Of a stretch of DNA of 64,000 nt, positions 36,971 to 46,877 are shown piece after piece. Every line of letters begins with the position of its first letter. Positions within the stretch are counted from its first letter, which is position 1. The stretch is taken from assembly GCA_040218415.1 (NCBI GenBank), contig JAVJRN010000066.1:209673-273672 (forward strand), in the 5' to 3' direction. The notes under the pieces are model-generated. The model saw only the letters and a list, made by a program, of their open reading frames with translations. It was not told the origin of the DNA and did no database searches. The stretch is from JAVJRN01 sp040218415 (GTDB lineage Bacteria; Bacteroidota; Bacteroidia; Cytophagales; Cyclobacteriaceae). The translations under genes and the position numbers were made by a program.

Positions 36971-37090
36971 CGCGACCCACTAGCATGGGATACAATTGTG
37001 CCTCCGATGAGCGATTTAGGTGAGAATAATGCGATAAATTACGAAAGCTTTACTTTCTTTCGTTCTAAGATTAACCAAACTTATCCTCAA

Positions 37091-37849
37091 GTGCCTTTTC
37101 TCTTTCGAAAAATTCGCCATAAAATCATGCAGAACTTATCCATAGATAAAGTGAGAAGTAAGCTTACCGCTTATCTACCTTATGCTATTGGCGAGATTAT
37201 TTTGGTGGTCATAGGGATTTTGATCGCTATTTCGTTTGACAATAGTAAAAGAGAATCCAGTCGACAAGCGCAGGAGGCAAAAATACTGGAGCAAGTGGCT
37301 ACAGACCTTCAAAGCAATACCAAAGAACTTGATCAGCTGCTTAACAAGCTCACGAAGATCGATGCAGTGGCAGATTCCGTTCTGAAAAGCCTCAAGAATA
37401 AAAAAGAATCCAAAGCATTCTTTGCAGAAGTATCGCTCATTCATACGAGATTTTTCTTTACGGTAGCGAGTGCCGGCTACACACAGTTGCAAGGCTCCCA
37501 AGGCGTAGTGGTGAAAAATGATCCGCTTCGTTATGCCTTGGTGGAATTGTATGAAAATTACTTTTTTCAGCTTGCTCGGAGACAAGAAAGGATCATCGAT
37601 AATTTGGATAACCAGCTCAATCCCCTCACCAATGCCCGCTTCAAGATCAAATACAACATGAGCTTCAACATGTCTCAATTTGATGAAAACTCATTCAATG
37701 TCTATGAACCAATAAATTTCGAAAGTTTAACGCAAGACATTGTGTACGCCAATACCATCATCAATCAGAAAAAGCTCATCGAAATCCAGATCATACAACT
37801 CAAAGAAACCATAGCCAAGCTCACCACGATCCAAAAGTTGATTTCTTAA
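37091..37849 (+). CDS. DUF6090-like membrane protein
   Basis: I choose the GTG at 37091 (253 aa), because the family begins with a short MxxFFRKIRxK segment (here PFLFRKIRHK). An ATG lies upstream at 36998 and another downstream at 37127. Next comes the family hallmark: a membrane segment in YAIGEIILVVIGILIAISFDN (in parts, about 32-50), then a long helical, partly coiled-coil domain. DUF6090 proteins are frequent in Bacteroidota and have no known function. The gene stands alone, convergent with the permease gene at 38018. Confidence 0.75.
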   Translation: MPFLFRKIRHKIMQNLSIDKVRSKLTAYLPYAIGEIILVVIGILIAISFDNSKRESSRQAQEAKILEQVATDLQSNTKELDQLLNKLTKIDAVADSVLKSLKNKKESKAFFAEVSLIHTRFFFTVASAGYTQLQGSQGVVVKNDPLRYALVELYENYFFQLARRQERIIDNLDNQLNPLTNARFKIKYNMSFNMSQFDENSFNVYEPINFESLTQDIVYANTIINQKKLIEIQIIQLKETIAKLTTIQKLIS

Positions 37850-38017
37850 AGTCATACATCTGTAGAGAAAACTTAGTCGCCTAAAGAAATCACCCACTTA
37901 CGAGGTTTTTATTTATATAGAGTCTATCAGAAAACTATACCTTCTAACGGCTCTGACGATCTTCGGAACACTCATTTGTGTCATTATCTCATGGATTCCA
38001 TGCACGAGAATCTTTAA

Positions 38018-40441
38018 TTACTCATTCCTTAAGGACGTCACCGGATTCATCATGGAGGTTTTGATCGTTTGGAAACTAATGGCCATGGCACCCATGATAA
38101 CCACTACCAATGTGGAGATAACAAAGAACCAAGGGCTGATCGATAGACGATCCGCAAAGTTCTCTAACCAATAGTTTACACCGAAATAAGCCAAAGGCCA
38201 GGCGACTAAAGTGGCGAACCCAATGAGCTTCACGAACTCTTTAGAGAGCAAGGATACCAACGTCCAAGTGCCCGCTCCCATCACTTTACGAATACCGATT
38301 TCTTTGCGACGTACTGAAGTAGTAAAGGTGATAAGCCCAATCAATCCTAGACAGGCAATGAAGATGGAGAGACCAGCAAAAACCACAAAAATGTCTCCTG
38401 TCTGAGATTCTGACTTGTATAGGTCGGCATAGTCTTCATCGAAGAAGAAATATTGAAAAGGCTTGTTGTAGGAGTACTTGTACCAAGTGGACTCTAGCTC
38501 ATTGATGGTTTCGCGAGCGTTAGCATTGCGGTCAAGTTTTACCGCTAGGTAGCCTTCACTATTGCCCGGCATGATGTGTAACACCACTGGCTCCATGGCA
38601 TTGTGCAATGACTTGATGTAATAATCTTTCACTACTCCTATTACCTTTTGCTTGGTGATTTCGCCATTTCTATTTTGATCAGCGAAGGCTTCTTTGAGTG
38701 GCTCGTCCCAGCCAAGCACCTTAGCTGCGGTCTCATTGATCACCACTGCACTAGAGTCTGTTCCGTATTCCTTGGAAAAAAAACGACCTTCCACCAACTC
38801 TAGCCCCATCACCTCGGCGTACTCAAAACTGACCCAGTTTTCCTGTACCAAATAAGGCTCATCTGGATTATCCATTTTGCTTTTGGCATTGTTGCTATAC
38901 CGAGATTTTCCAGGGATGGAATTTGCGTTTGCTACCTCTATGACACTGGGCATATTGCGCGCATCATTTTTGAAAGTCTCTAGATTTTTCTGTAAAACAT
39001 CAGGTCTTCGTATTACAAGGATTTGATCTTTTTTGAAACCCAGGTTTTTATTGAGCATAAAGTCAATCTGATTGTAAACTGCCATAGTACCCACGATGAT
39101 CACGATGGAAGCCACAAACTGAGAGATGACCAGTAGGTTTCTCAAGACCCCAGATTTCGCACCGGATTTGAGCTTGCCTTTGAGTATATCCGTCGGCTGA
39201 AAGCTTGCCAATACAATAGCAGGATAAAACCCAGCAAGCACCCCGATAAGGACACTTAAGCCCAAGAGAATAAGCAGATTTACCAAGCTATCCGTGATGC
39301 CGATCGACAATTCTTTGCCTACCAGCGACTCAAACTGAGGAGTCAGAAACACCACAAGAGATGCTGCTATCAACGTGGCGATAAATGCCACCAAGATAGA
39401 TTCGAAGATGAACTGAGTGATGAGGCTTTGCTTATTGGAGCCCATTACTTTGCGGATGCCCACCTCTTTGGCACGAGCCGCAGACTGTGCGGTAGCGAGA
39501 TTTACAAAATTGATAATGGCAATAAAAAGTAGAATAAACGCAATGAGCGAATAGATATATACATAAGAAATGTCGCTATTGGCTTCAAGTTCCGACTCTA
39601 CGTTGGAGTACAAATGAATATTAGTAAGCGGCATAAGATAATAGCCAAAAGAGTTACCAGCATTTTCCCAATCTTCCATACTCGTACCTAAAAATTGAGA
39701 GATCTGTGGTCCCACGAATTTTTTAACAATTTGATCGAGTTTCGATTCAAATGCTTTGCTGTCGGCGTTTTCTTTGAGCAGTACATAAGTAAGGTCATTG
39801 TGGCTCACCCATTGGTTATTGTCCCAAAAAGGGTACGTGCTTCGAGAACACATCATGTCAAACTGGATATGTGAGTTGTCCGGCACATCCTCTATCACTC
39901 CGGTGATTTCATAAAAAACTGTGTCTTGCTCTACCGACACTCTTTTGCCAAAAGCGGGCTCATCACCAAAGTATTTTTCGGCATAAGTACGCGTGATCAC
40001 CATAGATCTAGGCTTGGTCAGAGCATTGGCAGGATCGCCAGCTATCCAGTCAAAATCAAATATTTGGAAGAAAGTACTATCTGAGAAGAGTACGCCATCT
40101 TCGTTAAATTTCTTTTGGCCCTGGCCTATGAACCATGCGCCGCTTTCTTTGACGCGAGTCACTTTCTCCACCTCTGGGTAGTCTGCGAGCATTGCCTGCG
40201 CCATAGGAGCGGCGGTTGCAGCCATGTCTAGCTTCTGCCCCATCATGTTACCAAAAACATGCACCCGGTAGATATTATCCGCTTTGGAGTGAAACCGGTC
40301 GTAGCTCAATTCATTCAGCACAAAGAGAGAAACGAAGATGAAACTGGTAATACCAATGGCCAGCCCAAAGAGATTGAGGAGGAAGTAACTCTTTTGTTTG
40401 ATGAGATTTCTTACAGCCGTCAGATAGTAGTTTCGAAGCAT
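38018..40441 (-). CDS. FtsX/MacB-type ABC transporter permease
   Basis: 807 aa. Four-segment permease repeated twice: a first membrane helix at about 20-42, a periplasmic MacB_PCD domain (45-260), three helices (about 285-430), a second PCD domain (about 450-650) and three helices at the end (about 680-800), each followed by KEVGIRKVMGS or KEIGIRKVMGA. The end NPVTSLRNE is typical. Such permeases need an MacB-like ATPase, which is not in the window. It is divergent from the PadR gene across a 295-base gap. The usual roles are export of a peptide or antibiotic or signalling at the envelope; the substrate is unknown. Confidence 0.9.
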   Translation of the reverse strand: MLRNYYLTAVRNLIKQKSYFLLNLFGLAIGITSFIFVSLFVLNELSYDRFHSKADNIYRVHVFGNMMGQKLDMAATAAPMAQAMLADYPEVEKVTRVKESGAWFIGQGQKKFNEDGVLFSDSTFFQIFDFDWIAGDPANALTKPRSMVITRTYAEKYFGDEPAFGKRVSVEQDTVFYEITGVIEDVPDNSHIQFDMMCSRSTYPFWDNNQWVSHNDLTYVLLKENADSKAFESKLDQIVKKFVGPQISQFLGTSMEDWENAGNSFGYYLMPLTNIHLYSNVESELEANSDISYVYIYSLIAFILLFIAIINFVNLATAQSAARAKEVGIRKVMGSNKQSLITQFIFESILVAFIATLIAASLVVFLTPQFESLVGKELSIGITDSLVNLLILLGLSVLIGVLAGFYPAIVLASFQPTDILKGKLKSGAKSGVLRNLLVISQFVASIVIIVGTMAVYNQIDFMLNKNLGFKKDQILVIRRPDVLQKNLETFKNDARNMPSVIEVANANSIPGKSRYSNNAKSKMDNPDEPYLVQENWVSFEYAEVMGLELVEGRFFSKEYGTDSSAVVINETAAKVLGWDEPLKEAFADQNRNGEITKQKVIGVVKDYYIKSLHNAMEPVVLHIMPGNSEGYLAVKLDRNANARETINELESTWYKYSYNKPFQYFFFDEDYADLYKSESQTGDIFVVFAGLSIFIACLGLIGLITFTTSVRRKEIGIRKVMGAGTWTLVSLLSKEFVKLIGFATLVAWPLAYFGVNYWLENFADRLSISPWFFVISTLVVVIMGAMAISFQTIKTSMMNPVTSLRNE

Positions 40442-40736
40442 GGTGAGATGAGATTAAGTTAATAGACCAAGACTATAGATGGATTTTTTGGTAAAAGGTT
40501 GCCTTAGGTGAAAGTATTTACACAAGCGGTACGGTTTTGCCGCTCAGGCTAGCGCAAGTGACTGGTCCTGAAAAAGGTTTGCACGAAAGTGTCTAAAAAT
40601 GAGAGAAGAAAGTCAAGTCATTTTGAAACTGTAGTAAGATTCACAGAAATGCATGTATAAAACACTAATCAAAACTACAATTAGGAAATAACCACCTATC
40701 TCTCTAATATTGCAATACTACAATTAAGAGAAAACT

Positions 40737-41075
40737 ATGGGTAAGTATCAATTAGGAGAATTCGAAGAAGTAGTGATGCTCACTGTGGCAGTGCTATTTG
40801 GCAATGCTTATGGCGTGAGCGTCAAAAAAGAAATAGAGGATCGTTTGGTTCGGAATGTCAGTGTAGGCGCGCTGCAATCTGCACTTAAAAGACTTGAAGA
40901 CAAAGGTTACCTCACGTCTGCCGAAGGAGAAAGTACCAGTGAGCGTGGTGGAAGACCAAAGCGCTACTTTACGATAACAGCTTTGGGCAAAAAGGCCATT
41001 GAAGACACCCGCGAAACTCGAAACACATTGTACAGTGCTATTCCTGAAGTGGCGCTGGACGTGAAAATAGTGTAA
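40737..41075 (+). CDS. PadR-family transcriptional regulator
   Basis: 112 aa. Winged-helix domain: LGEFEEVVMLTVAVL, then YGVSVKKEIEDRL, SVGALQSALKRLEDKGYL and the wing GGRPKRYFTITALGKKA. The long C-terminal helix of PadR-s1 proteins is short. It is one base upstream of the permease gene, and the permease has the extra N-terminal domain typically found with PadR neighbours. It probably represses this operon and perhaps the divergent permease gene. The 295-base gap upstream has no clear operator. Confidence 0.93.
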   Translation: MGKYQLGEFEEVVMLTVAVLFGNAYGVSVKKEIEDRLVRNVSVGALQSALKRLEDKGYLTSAEGESTSERGGRPKRYFTITALGKKAIEDTRETRNTLYSAIPEVALDVKIV

Positions 41076-41076
41076 G

Positions 41077-43668
41077 ATGAATAACCAACCCCCAAAACTT
41101 CCACTTCGCCTCTTGCGCTGGTTCTGCGATCCGCGATTACTTACTTATATCGAAGGTGACTTGCTTGAATTGTTCGAGGAGCGCGTATCTAACAAAGGGA
41201 ATGTAAAAGCAAAATGGTTTTTCGTTTGGGAGGTGATCAAATTATTTAGGCCGGGGATTATCAGATCTTTTGGTGGTACTTATCGATTAAATCAATATGA
41301 TATGTTTAGAAACTACATAAAAATAGCCTATCGTAATATGATGCGCTATAAGCTTTACTCTTCCATTAATGTTCTTGGCCTGACCATCGGGCTAGCCGTG
41401 GCATTACTCCTATTGATTCACATTCGGAGTGAATTGAGCTATGAATCTGGCTATCAAAATCATGAGCGAATTTTCCGCGTTGCTTCTACGCACTGGGCTA
41501 AGAAAACTCCAGTCCTCGCAGCGCATTTGGAGCAGGAAATGCCCGAGATTGAAAAAATTGGGAGGCTTTATTTTCTACAATCTAAAGTAATGAAGTTTGG
41601 TAATGAGGAGGTTTTGATGGAAAAGCCTTACTATGCTGACCCTGCTATACTGGATATTTTCACCTTGAACTTTCTGGAAGGTGATGCCAAACATGCATTG
41701 GATGACCCATCCGATATTGTCTTGACTCGCAGTGTTGCTGAAAGGGTTTTTAAACCAGGCGAGCAAAGGCTTGGTGCCGAATTCATTCTAATGGGTAGTC
41801 AGAAATATTATGTGAGTGCTATTGTCGAGGACCTGCCCAAGAACTCGCATTTAAAGATTGACTGCATGATGCCGATAGCAGGTACATGGGTGGAAACTGC
41901 CGAGTCCCGAGGATGGGGCGGAGTATCAACCTACGCATTGCTCCATGCCCAAGAAGACGCGCAGAAAATTGAGGCCCGCTTGTTAGATTTTCAGGCTCGC
42001 TTCTTAAATGAAACCAAAGAAGATATTTTGGCCGAGGGCGATTTGTATGAATTGAATCCTATCGATGAAATTCATTTGACCAGCCATCGCGAGAAGGAAA
42101 CAGAGGCTAACAGTGATATGTCTTACCTCTATATTTTTGGGTCATTGGGTGTTTTCATCTTGCTGGTGGTTGTGATCAATTTTATCAACCTATACGTTTC
42201 CCAATCACTCAACAGATTGAAGGAAGTAGGCGTCAGAAAAGTTGTTGGAGCCGGGAAAGGCCAACTCATTTTTCAGTTTTTGACAGAAGCTTTTTTCCTC
42301 GTAGGAATGAGTGCTGTGCTTGCTTTTGGTTTGGTGCTTTTGGCCATACCTTATTACAATGATTTCGGCAATGTGGAAATCAATGCTCTTGAGCTCGCTT
42401 CGCCTACAGTGTTGCTGATGGCTATGGGATTAGTCCTGATTGTAGGCTTTTTGGCGGGTGGCTATCCTTCCTTTTACCTTTCAAAATTTGGCATCAGACA
42501 AGGACTTAAAACTGGGGAACAAAAAGTGAAGCACAAGCAGTATTTACGATCCGGAATGGTGGCATTTCAGTTTATCATCGCAGTATTTCTACTCACTTCT
42601 ACAGTCATTGTGAGTCAGCAAATGGATTATATCCACCATAAAGAACTGGGATTTGATCATGAAGGTGTGGTTGCATTTAAGCTTCATGGCGCTCTTTGGT
42701 ACCAAGTAACAACCAATGCAGATCTAGCCCGACGCGAGTTACATACAAAATCGGGAGTTCAAAGTGTCAGCTTGTGTTCAGAAATTATTGGCGATAGACT
42801 GGGGTGGGAACCTTTTGGTTTGGATAAGAATCCTGAAAATGCCATTACTGCCAGATTCATCAGAGCCGATCCGCAGTTTGTGGAAACGATGGGCATTAAA
42901 CTGGAAAAGGGTGCGATTTCAAAAAATCTCACGGGTACACAGTTCATTCTCAATGAAAGCGCGGCATCCCAACTTCAGCAACAGGAGAACTTAATTGGTC
43001 AGGCAGCTAATAATGATTATCAGCGCGTTAAGTGTCATGTTTCGGCAGTAGTGAATGACTTTAATTTCGTATCGCTACATAGTGAGATTGAACCTATGGT
43101 CATTGAAATACCCAAAGATATTCGAGCTGCTTCAGGTTATCTTCTCATGAGAATCAATGCTGGGAATGTGAAAGAAACAATCAGCGGAATTACAGAATAC
43201 TTAGAAAGCATGGCACCCGGCACTCCTATAGTTTATCACTTTTTGGACAACCGGATAGAGAATCTTTACACGACAGAAAATAACATGTTTGCCATTTTTG
43301 AACTGTTTTCTTCGGTGGTTATTGGTCTGGCCTGCCTTGGTCTTTTTGCTTTATTTGCCTTCATTACCCGCGCCAGAACTAAGGAGTTAGGCATTAGAAA
43401 AACACTTGGAGCATCCATCAGCCAGTTACTGCTGCTTTTGTCCAAAGGTTATTTATGGTTACTGCTTGGATCCATTGTGTTGGTAATTCCACTCACCATG
43501 TTTTTCTCTGAGGAATGGCTATCCAACTTTGCTTATAAAATTGATGTGCGTTGGTGGCAGTTTGTTCTTCCAGGCTTTTTCGTTTTGTTAATGGCTCTAG
43601 TGGCCATTGTTGCACAGTCTTGGAGAGCAGTGATTCAAAATCCAATTGATTCCTTGCGCGATGAATAA
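41077..43668 (+). CDS. FtsX/MacB-type permease with PadR-associated N-terminal domain (tandem copy 1)
   Basis: 863 aa. Residues 1-75 form a cytosolic prefix (PKLPLRLLRWFCDPRLLTYI, then EGDLLELFEERV) found in permeases paired with PadR regulators. Then the two-PCD, eight-helix architecture of the family follows, with KEVGVRKVVGAGKG and KELGIRKTLGASISQ after the helix groups and the end NPIDSLRDE. Starts one base after the PadR stop; its end overlaps the next gene by eight bases. No ATPase is encoded nearby. The first ~240 bases are nearly the same as those of the next gene, while the rest is only distantly related. Confidence 0.9.
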   Translation: MNNQPPKLPLRLLRWFCDPRLLTYIEGDLLELFEERVSNKGNVKAKWFFVWEVIKLFRPGIIRSFGGTYRLNQYDMFRNYIKIAYRNMMRYKLYSSINVLGLTIGLAVALLLLIHIRSELSYESGYQNHERIFRVASTHWAKKTPVLAAHLEQEMPEIEKIGRLYFLQSKVMKFGNEEVLMEKPYYADPAILDIFTLNFLEGDAKHALDDPSDIVLTRSVAERVFKPGEQRLGAEFILMGSQKYYVSAIVEDLPKNSHLKIDCMMPIAGTWVETAESRGWGGVSTYALLHAQEDAQKIEARLLDFQARFLNETKEDILAEGDLYELNPIDEIHLTSHREKETEANSDMSYLYIFGSLGVFILLVVVINFINLYVSQSLNRLKEVGVRKVVGAGKGQLIFQFLTEAFFLVGMSAVLAFGLVLLAIPYYNDFGNVEINALELASPTVLLMAMGLVLIVGFLAGGYPSFYLSKFGIRQGLKTGEQKVKHKQYLRSGMVAFQFIIAVFLLTSTVIVSQQMDYIHHKELGFDHEGVVAFKLHGALWYQVTTNADLARRELHTKSGVQSVSLCSEIIGDRLGWEPFGLDKNPENAITARFIRADPQFVETMGIKLEKGAISKNLTGTQFILNESAASQLQQQENLIGQAANNDYQRVKCHVSAVVNDFNFVSLHSEIEPMVIEIPKDIRAASGYLLMRINAGNVKETISGITEYLESMAPGTPIVYHFLDNRIENLYTTENNMFAIFELFSSVVIGLACLGLFALFAFITRARTKELGIRKTLGASISQLLLLLSKGYLWLLLGSIVLVIPLTMFFSEEWLSNFAYKIDVRWWQFVLPGFFVLLMALVAIVAQSWRAVIQNPIDSLRDE

Positions 43669-46309
43669 CCACCCTCCAAAACTTCCACTTCGCCTTTTGC
43701 GCTGGTTTTGCGATCCGCAATTGCTTGCTTATATCGAAGGTGACTTACTTGAATTGTTCGAGGGGCGCGTATCTAACAAAGGGTATGTAAAAGCAAAATG
43801 GTTTTTCTTCTGGGAGGTTGTCAAATTATTTAGGCCAGGGATTATCAGGTCTTTCAGTGGTACTTATCGAATGAATAACTATGATATGTTTAGAAACAAT
43901 TTGAAAATAGGTTGGCGCAACCTTCTAAGAAATAAAGGATTCTTTGCCATCAACACCGGAGGACTGGCTACTGGCATTGCCACTTGCCTGGTGATTATGC
44001 TTTTCGTGGCAGATGAGTTGAGTTACGATAGTTACAATGAAAAGTCCAGTGAAATTGTAAGAGTCGTTCTCAAAGGAAAAATGGGTGACGAAATAATCAA
44101 AGAAGCTGTGACGCAAGCTCCGGTTGGTGCTACGCTCCAGCGTGAGTTTCCTGAAGTACTACTAAGCGCAAGAATGAGAGATTTTGGAACACCAAAGGCC
44201 AGTTATCAAAACAACACTTTCAGAGATGGCCGATTTGCATTTGTGGATCATGATTTTTTCAGCTTATTCACTTTGCCGCTCATTAAAGGAAATCCAGCTA
44301 CTGCGCTGAAGGAACCAAACACCATGGTCATCACCCAAGCTCTGGCCTCAAAGTATTTTGGTGAAGAGAATCCTCTTGGAAAAGTGTTGGATTTTGAGGA
44401 GTGGAATGAACATTTCACCGTCTCAGGCGTGATAGAAGAAGTACCTCAAAATTCCCATTTTCATTTTGATTTTTTCGCTTCTATGGAAGGGTTGTCTCAT
44501 GCAAAAGAGCCCAGATGGCTTGAATCAAACTACCATACGTATCTGCTTCTTGCAAAAGGATATGATTACAAAGAACTCGAACCAAAATTGCCCGCCATTC
44601 TGCAGAAATACATGGGGCCACAGCTCATGGAAACTATGGGAATGTCTATGGAATCTTTTAGTGAAAAGGGAAATCATATAGGGCTCTTTCTTCAGCCCCT
44701 GACTGACATTCATTTATTTTCTGATTTTTCATCATACAGCGAACTGGAGCCTGGTGGAGACATTAAATCCATTTACATCTTTGGTGCAATCGCCCTGTTT
44801 ATGTTGTTGGTGGCGTGTATTAATTTCATGAACCTCTCCACGGCATCCGCTTCAAAAAGAGCAAAAGAAGTGGGCATACGGAAAGTACTGGGTTCTGCCA
44901 AAAGGCAATTGCTGATCCAGTTTTTGACGGAATCATTTATGGCCACCTTGACTGCCATGCTACTATCGGTGGTGATTGTTATCGTTGCACTACCACTATT
45001 TAACAACCTTTCGGGAAAATCACTTCAAATAACCGATATCCTAACCATACAGAACGTTCTTTATTTTTCCCTTTTCGGAATTGCCATCAGTTTGCTTTCG
45101 GGAAGTTACCCAGCGTTTGTCCTCTCTTCTTTCAAACCAATTTTGGCCTTAAAAAGCAAATACACTACTGCAGGAGGCAAAGGCATACGAAGTGGACTGG
45201 TCGTTTTCCAATTCGTAGTTTCTGTGGTTCTTATTATTGCTACGCTGGTGGTGAATCAGCAAATGTCATTCATCCAAAACAAGGAAATTGGATACAATAA
45301 AGACCAAGTTATTGTCCTTAGAGAATCAGGGCTTTTGGGTGATAAACAGAAGGCCTTCAAAGAACTGCTTTTGACTGACTCGCGGATTGAAAATATTACC
45401 ATGTCTGGACATGTGCCTGCCGGCTCTTCGAATATCAGCATGAAGAGTGTATATACCAGTCCCGAATCAGTAGATTTCAGGAGAACGCCCATTTATGACA
45501 TAGATGATCAATATATCCCTACCATGGGGATGGAGCTGGTAGCCGGTAGAAATTTCTCAACCGAGTATGGATCAGAATCCCAAAATATAATTGTCAACGA
45601 GACATTCTTAAAGACTTTTGGTCTGGAAAAGGATGCGCTGGGGAAAACAATAAAAATGCAAACGGATAATGAAGGCGGAACAGAAAATGGGGTCATCATT
45701 GGTGTTATCAAAGATTTTCATTTCAGATCTCTGCATCAGTCCATAGAACCTTTGGTCATGATGAACCGCCCCAATTCGGGACTGATTGTCCGAGCCAGAA
45801 CATTGGATATGCCTGCGCTGGTGGCAGATATGGAGCGTATGTGGAATGACTTCAACATGGAAGAGCCTTTTAGTTATGCTTTGTTGGATGAACTTTATAA
45901 TAAGACCTATTTGAAGGAACAGAAAATGGGCAAACTTCTAAGAATTTTTGCTTTAATCACCATTTTCGTAGCTTCATTGGGACTATTTGGCTTGGCTATT
46001 TTCACAGCCGAACAAAGAGTAAAGGAGATGGGAATCAGAAAAATACTTGGATCATCCGTTGGTCAAATCATCTCCCTTCTTTCATTTAATTTTTTGAAAC
46101 TAGTGCTGATTTCATTCCTGATCGCATTTCCTCTTGGCTATTATTTAATGACCCATTGGTTACAGGATTTTGCCTATCGTATGGATTTTCAATGGTGGAT
46201 CCTTCCCCTATCCGGTTTCCTTGCCATGCTCATTGCATTCATGACCATCAGTTTTAAAAGCATGCAAGTAGCTCTCGCAAATCCCGTGGATGCCCTGAGA
46301 GATGAATAA
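43661..46309 (+). CDS. FtsX/MacB-type permease with PadR-associated N-terminal domain (tandem copy 2)
   Basis: 882 aa from the ATG at 43661, which overlaps the previous stop (ATGAATAA) and aligns with the start of copy 1 (MNNHPPKLPLRLLRWFCDP); an upstream in-frame start at 43646 would add five residues. The prefix domain (1-75) is about 90% identical to copy 1. The permease part (80-882) has the same architecture but a different sequence (KEVGIRKVLGSAKRQ, KEMGIRKILGSSVGQ, end NPVDALRDE) and looks closer to the one at 38018. Part of the PadR operon; the two may work as a heterodimer or with different partners. Confidence 0.9.
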   Translation: MNNHPPKLPLRLLRWFCDPQLLAYIEGDLLELFEGRVSNKGYVKAKWFFFWEVVKLFRPGIIRSFSGTYRMNNYDMFRNNLKIGWRNLLRNKGFFAINTGGLATGIATCLVIMLFVADELSYDSYNEKSSEIVRVVLKGKMGDEIIKEAVTQAPVGATLQREFPEVLLSARMRDFGTPKASYQNNTFRDGRFAFVDHDFFSLFTLPLIKGNPATALKEPNTMVITQALASKYFGEENPLGKVLDFEEWNEHFTVSGVIEEVPQNSHFHFDFFASMEGLSHAKEPRWLESNYHTYLLLAKGYDYKELEPKLPAILQKYMGPQLMETMGMSMESFSEKGNHIGLFLQPLTDIHLFSDFSSYSELEPGGDIKSIYIFGAIALFMLLVACINFMNLSTASASKRAKEVGIRKVLGSAKRQLLIQFLTESFMATLTAMLLSVVIVIVALPLFNNLSGKSLQITDILTIQNVLYFSLFGIAISLLSGSYPAFVLSSFKPILALKSKYTTAGGKGIRSGLVVFQFVVSVVLIIATLVVNQQMSFIQNKEIGYNKDQVIVLRESGLLGDKQKAFKELLLTDSRIENITMSGHVPAGSSNISMKSVYTSPESVDFRRTPIYDIDDQYIPTMGMELVAGRNFSTEYGSESQNIIVNETFLKTFGLEKDALGKTIKMQTDNEGGTENGVIIGVIKDFHFRSLHQSIEPLVMMNRPNSGLIVRARTLDMPALVADMERMWNDFNMEEPFSYALLDELYNKTYLKEQKMGKLLRIFALITIFVASLGLFGLAIFTAEQRVKEMGIRKILGSSVGQIISLLSFNFLKLVLISFLIAFPLGYYLMTHWLQDFAYRMDFQWWILPLSGFLAMLIAFMTISFKSMQVALANPVDALRDE

Positions 46310-46347
46310 CCTTCCTAAACTCCTTAGTCAGTGCAAGCGAAGCAAAA

Positions 46348-46415
46348 AACTGGTTCAAGCGTCTGATTGGATTTTTTGTGAAAGCGGGGCTTCTATAGAA
46401 TAAGCACAAGCGGAT
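46348..46415. repeat. Dispersed intergenic repeat, family B copy 1
   Basis: It begins AACTGGTTCAAGCG and includes TTTTTTGTGAAAGCGGGGCTT and, at the end, CACAAGCGGATGC. A related unit lies at 47379-47471; a worn piece (ATTGGTTCAAATGTG) is near 48316. Its ends have CAAGCG, as in the REP-like hairpins. Confidence 0.6.
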
Positions 46416-46458
46416 GCTTTAGACCTCCAAGGTCTTGAAGACCTTGGAGGTCTAAAGC
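46416..46458. repeat. 43-base perfect palindrome, family A copy 3
   Basis: Two 21-base arms around one G; the left arm begins GCTTTAGACCTCCAAG and the right arm ends CTTGGAGGTCTAAAGC. It is longer than the copies at 34222 and 36936 and joins directly to family B copy 1. It lies 107 bases after the last permease gene. The rest of the gap to 46617 is empty. Confidence 0.85.
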
Positions 46459-46617
46459 GAGGTTATTTTGCAATGCAGTCCATATAGCTTCACCACCCTC
46501 AAATGCACCATTTCCAAGCCATTCCCCGGCAGTGGACTTAGGTTCTCCAATTGATTTATTGATGAAGCTACCTTCATTACCTATGTTTTATTGCACAATG
46601 CCATGTACTTTTACTTC

Positions 46618-46872
46618 TCATTCCGGCATAAAATTTATTGCAAAAAATGTGTAAGCAACACTAAACAAAAAATAAGACCAAAGAATCATTCCTTCTTCCA
46701 AATTACGTTTCATTTTGATATAGGAAATGGTCAAAATAATTAGAGAAATAAAACTTACGGTGGCAGGGTATAATATTAAATAGCCATTGAGGGCGTTAGC
46801 ATACCTCACATACATAAATGCCAAAAGATAAAACTGAGTTGATGCGAAGTAAATTACCTTTAACACTTTCAT
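46618..46872 (-). CDS. Small membrane protein
   Basis: 84 aa with three likely membrane helices (about 5-24, 31-50 and 61-82) and short loops; no family is recognised. The start lies 5 bases after the stop of the broken lipoprotein gene at 46878, so the two were one operon. Composition and hydrophobic pattern support it as a real gene. Confidence 0.55.
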   Translation of the reverse strand: MKVLKVIYFASTQFYLLAFMYVRYANALNGYLILYPATVSFISLIILTISYIKMKRNLEEGMILWSYFLFSVAYTFFAINFMPE

Positions 46873-46877
46873 AGTAG

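Noticed and set aside
37920..38020. Hydrophobic plus-strand stretch (RKLYLLTALTIFGTL) suggesting a small membrane protein
   Set aside because: No start codon, and the frame runs antisense into the end of the permease gene.
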